Shown here: positions 62,262 to 64,000 of the stretch, in pieces
How positions within the stretch are numbered: position 1 is the stretch's first letter
Layout: every line of letters begins with the position of its first letter
DNA from: Streptomyces akebiae
GTDB lineage: Bacteria > Actinomycetota > Actinomycetes > Streptomycetales > Streptomycetaceae
Reading direction: 5' to 3'
Assembly: GCF_019599145.1 (NCBI RefSeq)
Contig: NZ_CP080647.1
Span: 8,866,001-8,930,000 of the forward strand
DNA length: 64,000 bases
The notes under the pieces: model-generated
What the model was told of the DNA's origin: nothing
Databases searched by the model: none
Seen by the model: only the letters and a program-made list of their open reading frames with translations
Translations under genes and position numbers: made by a program

Positions 62262-63436
62262 ACGGCGCCACACCCCTGAAGGACCCCCTCGACCTGCTCG
62301 ACCTCCCCTCCACCCTCACCGACGAGGAGCGCGAGATCCAGGCCACCGTCGCCAAGTTCCTCGCCGACCGGGTGCGACCGCACATCGGCGAGTGGTTCGA
62401 GAACGCGCACTTCGCCCGTGAACTGGCTCCGGAACTCGGCAAGTTGGGCGTCCTGGGCATGCACCTCGACGGCTACGGCTGTGCCGGCACCAACGCGGTC
62501 AGCTACGGCCTGGCCTGCCTGGAACTGGAGGCGGCGGACTCCGGCTTCCGCAGCTTCGTCTCCGTGCAGGGCTCGCTGTCGATGTACTCCATCTGGAAGT
62601 GGGGGTCCGAGGAGCAGAAGCAGGAGTGGCTCCCCCGGCTCGCCGCGGGTGAGGCCATCGGCTGCTTCGGCCTGACCGAGCCCGACTTCGGCAGCAACCC
62701 CTCGGGAATGCGCACCAGGGCCGTCCGCGACGGCGCCGACTGGATCCTCAACGGCTCCAAGATGTGGATCACCAACGGCGGGATCGCCGACGTGGCCACC
62801 GTCTGGGCGCAGACCGAGGACGGCGTCCGCGGGTTCCTCGTGCCGCGCGGGACGCCCGGCTTCACCACCCAGGACATCAAGCAGAAGATGTCGCTGCGCG
62901 CGTCCATCACCTCGGAGTTGTACTTCGACGACGTACGCCTGCCCGACTCCGCCCGGCTGCCGCACGCCCAGGGCCTGCGCGGCCCGCTGTCCTGCCTGAA
63001 CGAGGCCCGCTTCGGCATCCTGTTCGGCGCGGTCGGCGCCGCCCGCGACTCCATCCAGTCGGCCATCGCGTACGCCGACTCCCGCGTGCAGTTCGACAAG
63101 CCGATCAGCGCCTTCCAACTCACCCAGAAGAAGCTCGCCGACATGAGCGTGTCCGTCGGCAACGCCGCCCTGCTCGCCGTGCACCTCGGCCGGCTCAAGG
63201 ACCAGGGCCGCATCCGCCCCGAACAGATCAGCGTCGGCAAGCTCAACAACGTCCGTGAGGCGATCGCCATCGCCCGGGAGTGCCGCACCGTCCTCGGCGC
63301 GAACGGCATCTCCCTGGAGTACTCGCCGCTGCGCCACGCCAACAACCTGGAGTCCGTCCTCACGTACGAGGGCACCAGCGAGATGCACACCCTGGTCGTC
63401 GGGCAGGCGATCACCGGCTACCCGGCCTTCCGCTGA
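62258..63436 (+). CDS. gcdH: Glutaryl-CoA dehydrogenase-like acyl-CoA dehydrogenase
   Basis: The 392-residue flavoenzyme has CFGLTEPDFGSNPSGM (FAD and substrate loop), NGSKMWITNGG and RVQFDKPISAFQLTQKKLADM. The catalytic Glu is E371 in TYEGTSEMHTL. These, including the SNPSGM loop, are the marks of glutaryl-CoA dehydrogenase, which oxidises and decarboxylates glutaryl-CoA to crotonyl-CoA. Electrons would go to the ETF encoded downstream. It is translationally coupled to the CoA transferase gene. Confidence 0.88.
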   Translation: MNGATPLKDPLDLLDLPSTLTDEEREIQATVAKFLADRVRPHIGEWFENAHFARELAPELGKLGVLGMHLDGYGCAGTNAVSYGLACLELEAADSGFRSFVSVQGSLSMYSIWKWGSEEQKQEWLPRLAAGEAIGCFGLTEPDFGSNPSGMRTRAVRDGADWILNGSKMWITNGGIADVATVWAQTEDGVRGFLVPRGTPGFTTQDIKQKMSLRASITSELYFDDVRLPDSARLPHAQGLRGPLSCLNEARFGILFGAVGAARDSIQSAIAYADSRVQFDKPISAFQLTQKKLADMSVSVGNAALLAVHLGRLKDQGRIRPEQISVGKLNNVREAIAIARECRTVLGANGISLEYSPLRHANNLESVLTYEGTSEMHTLVVGQAITGYPAFR

Positions 63437-63462
63437 CCGGCGCGGACCCAAGGAAGACGACC

Positions 63463-64000
63463 GTGAACATCGTCGTACTCGTCAAGCAGGTCCCGGACAC
63501 GGCCGCCGAACGCACCCTCTCCGCGGCCGACCTCACCCTCGACCGTGAGGACACCGACCTCGTCCTGGACGAGATCAACGAGCGTGCCGCGGAAGAGGCG
63601 CTGACACTGAAGGAGACGGTGGGCGCCGAGGTCACCGTCGTGTCGATGGGCCCCGACTCCGCGCTGGAGGCCATCCGCAAGGTCCTGGCGATGGGTGCCG
63701 ACCGCGGCCTCCACATCCGCGACGACAGGCTCCACGGAGCCGATGTGGTGACCACCGCGAAGGTGCTGGCCGCCGCCGTGCGGACCGTCGGGGACGTCGA
63801 CCTCGTCCTCGCGGGCAACGCGACGACCGACGGACAGTCGAGCGCCGTCCCGGCGGCCCTCGCGGACCTGCTCGGGCTGCCGCAGCTGACGCACGCCCGG
63901 GAGGTGAGCGTGGACGAGGGCCGCGTACGGGTGGAGCGCGAGACGGAGGACGGCGAGGCGACGCTCGACGCGCCACTGCCCGCGCTGGTCAGCGTCACCG
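63463..64000 (+). CDS. etfB: Electron transfer flavoprotein beta subunit, cut by window edge
   Basis: The first 179 codons are visible. NIVVLVKQVPDTAAER starts it, VTVVSMGPDSALEAIRKVLAMGADRG and DLVLAGNATTDGQSSAVP are the AMP-binding region of EtfB, and the frame runs to the end. It accepts electrons from acyl-CoA dehydrogenases such as the upstream one. GTG at 63463 has AAGGAAG upstream. The alpha subunit is expected to the right of the window. Confidence 0.88.
   Translation, partial: MNIVVLVKQVPDTAAERTLSAADLTLDREDTDLVLDEINERAAEEALTLKETVGAEVTVVSMGPDSALEAIRKVLAMGADRGLHIRDDRLHGADVVTTAKVLAAAVRTVGDVDLVLAGNATTDGQSSAVPAALADLLGLPQLTHAREVSVDEGRVRVERETEDGEATLDAPLPALVSVT

Noticed and set aside
1..64000. 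CRISPR arrays, rRNA or tRNA genes, phage or plasmid origins
   Set aside because: No regularly spaced repeats of suitable length, no tRNA cloverleaf-like CCA ends, no rRNA-like sequence and no integrase, replication or capsid genes were seen.

Overview
The window is a stretch of a high-GC actinomycete chromosome, almost certainly Streptomyces or a close relative. The signs are the strong G/C bias at third codon positions, frequent GTG starts and GTGA/ATGA stop-start overlaps, a conservon (CvnA-D plus P450), SpoIIE-type phosphatases, a perfect CebR-type operator, a TTA-containing reading frame and the general mix of families. No rRNA, tRNA, CRISPR array or replication origin was seen.

Layout. 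1-3745: a fatty-acyl-AMP ligase and an acyl-CoA carboxylase beta subunit on the minus strand, perhaps leading to a synthase outside the window. 3983-11565: assorted genes, namely an expansin-like secreted protein, a class V aminotransferase, a reductase, a hemerythrin, a CE2-type esterase with a perfect CebR operator, a PhyH oxygenase and a membrane protein. 11608-28678, with an outlier at 35597-38742: a glycan and aminosugar island. It holds a GH3 N-acetylhexosaminidase, a GH5_18-like beta-mannosidase, a frameshifted BadF-type aminosugar kinase, a GH3 glycosidase, a sugar ABC importer (binding protein and two permeases), a large GH38 alpha-mannosidase, an RpiR regulator, a SIS-domain aminosugar-phosphate protein and, further right, a GH84 hexosaminidase. 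A 15-bp imperfect palindrome (about TGGTTSAWWSAHYCA) recurs eight times, always upstream of these genes, so they look like one RpiR-controlled regulon for the Man/GlcNAc core of N-glycans. 28717-40452: an IS remnant, an MMPL exporter, an amine oxidase/SRPBCC/TetR group, decayed genes (cyclopropane synthase, MarR, an unknown) and a cyclase. 40538-50898: a four-module SpoIIE phosphatase, a ribose-type ABC importer whose permease has an apparent frameshift, a PAS-SpoIIE phosphatase and a Tat-exported flavoprotein.

51428-58223 is the most unusual part. A complete conservon (CvnA histidine-kinase-like protein, roadblock protein, DUF742 protein, Ras-like GTPase, atypical P450) is followed by a 350-bp leader and then one gene encoding an aromatic (ABBA/DMATS-type) prenyltransferase fused in frame to a tryptophanase. 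The leader holds an 84-codon frame with a TTA codon, six consecutive prolines and a last-codon tryptophan. It also holds an 11-bp intrinsic-terminator-like hairpin, and it overlaps the fusion gene by GTGA. This arrangement suggests leader-controlled synthesis of prenylated indoles.

58331-64000: a SUKH/SMI1 protein, then a plus-strand operon (zinc-ribbon DUF35-like protein, CaiB-type CoA transferase, glutaryl-CoA dehydrogenase, start of ETF beta) that fits glutarate or related acyl-CoA catabolism.

Several genes (kinase, permease, MarR) carry single-base frame disruptions that could be either real decay or sequence errors. The cyclopropane synthase also has a large deletion and is a real relic. 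All family names come from reading the translated sequence by eye.
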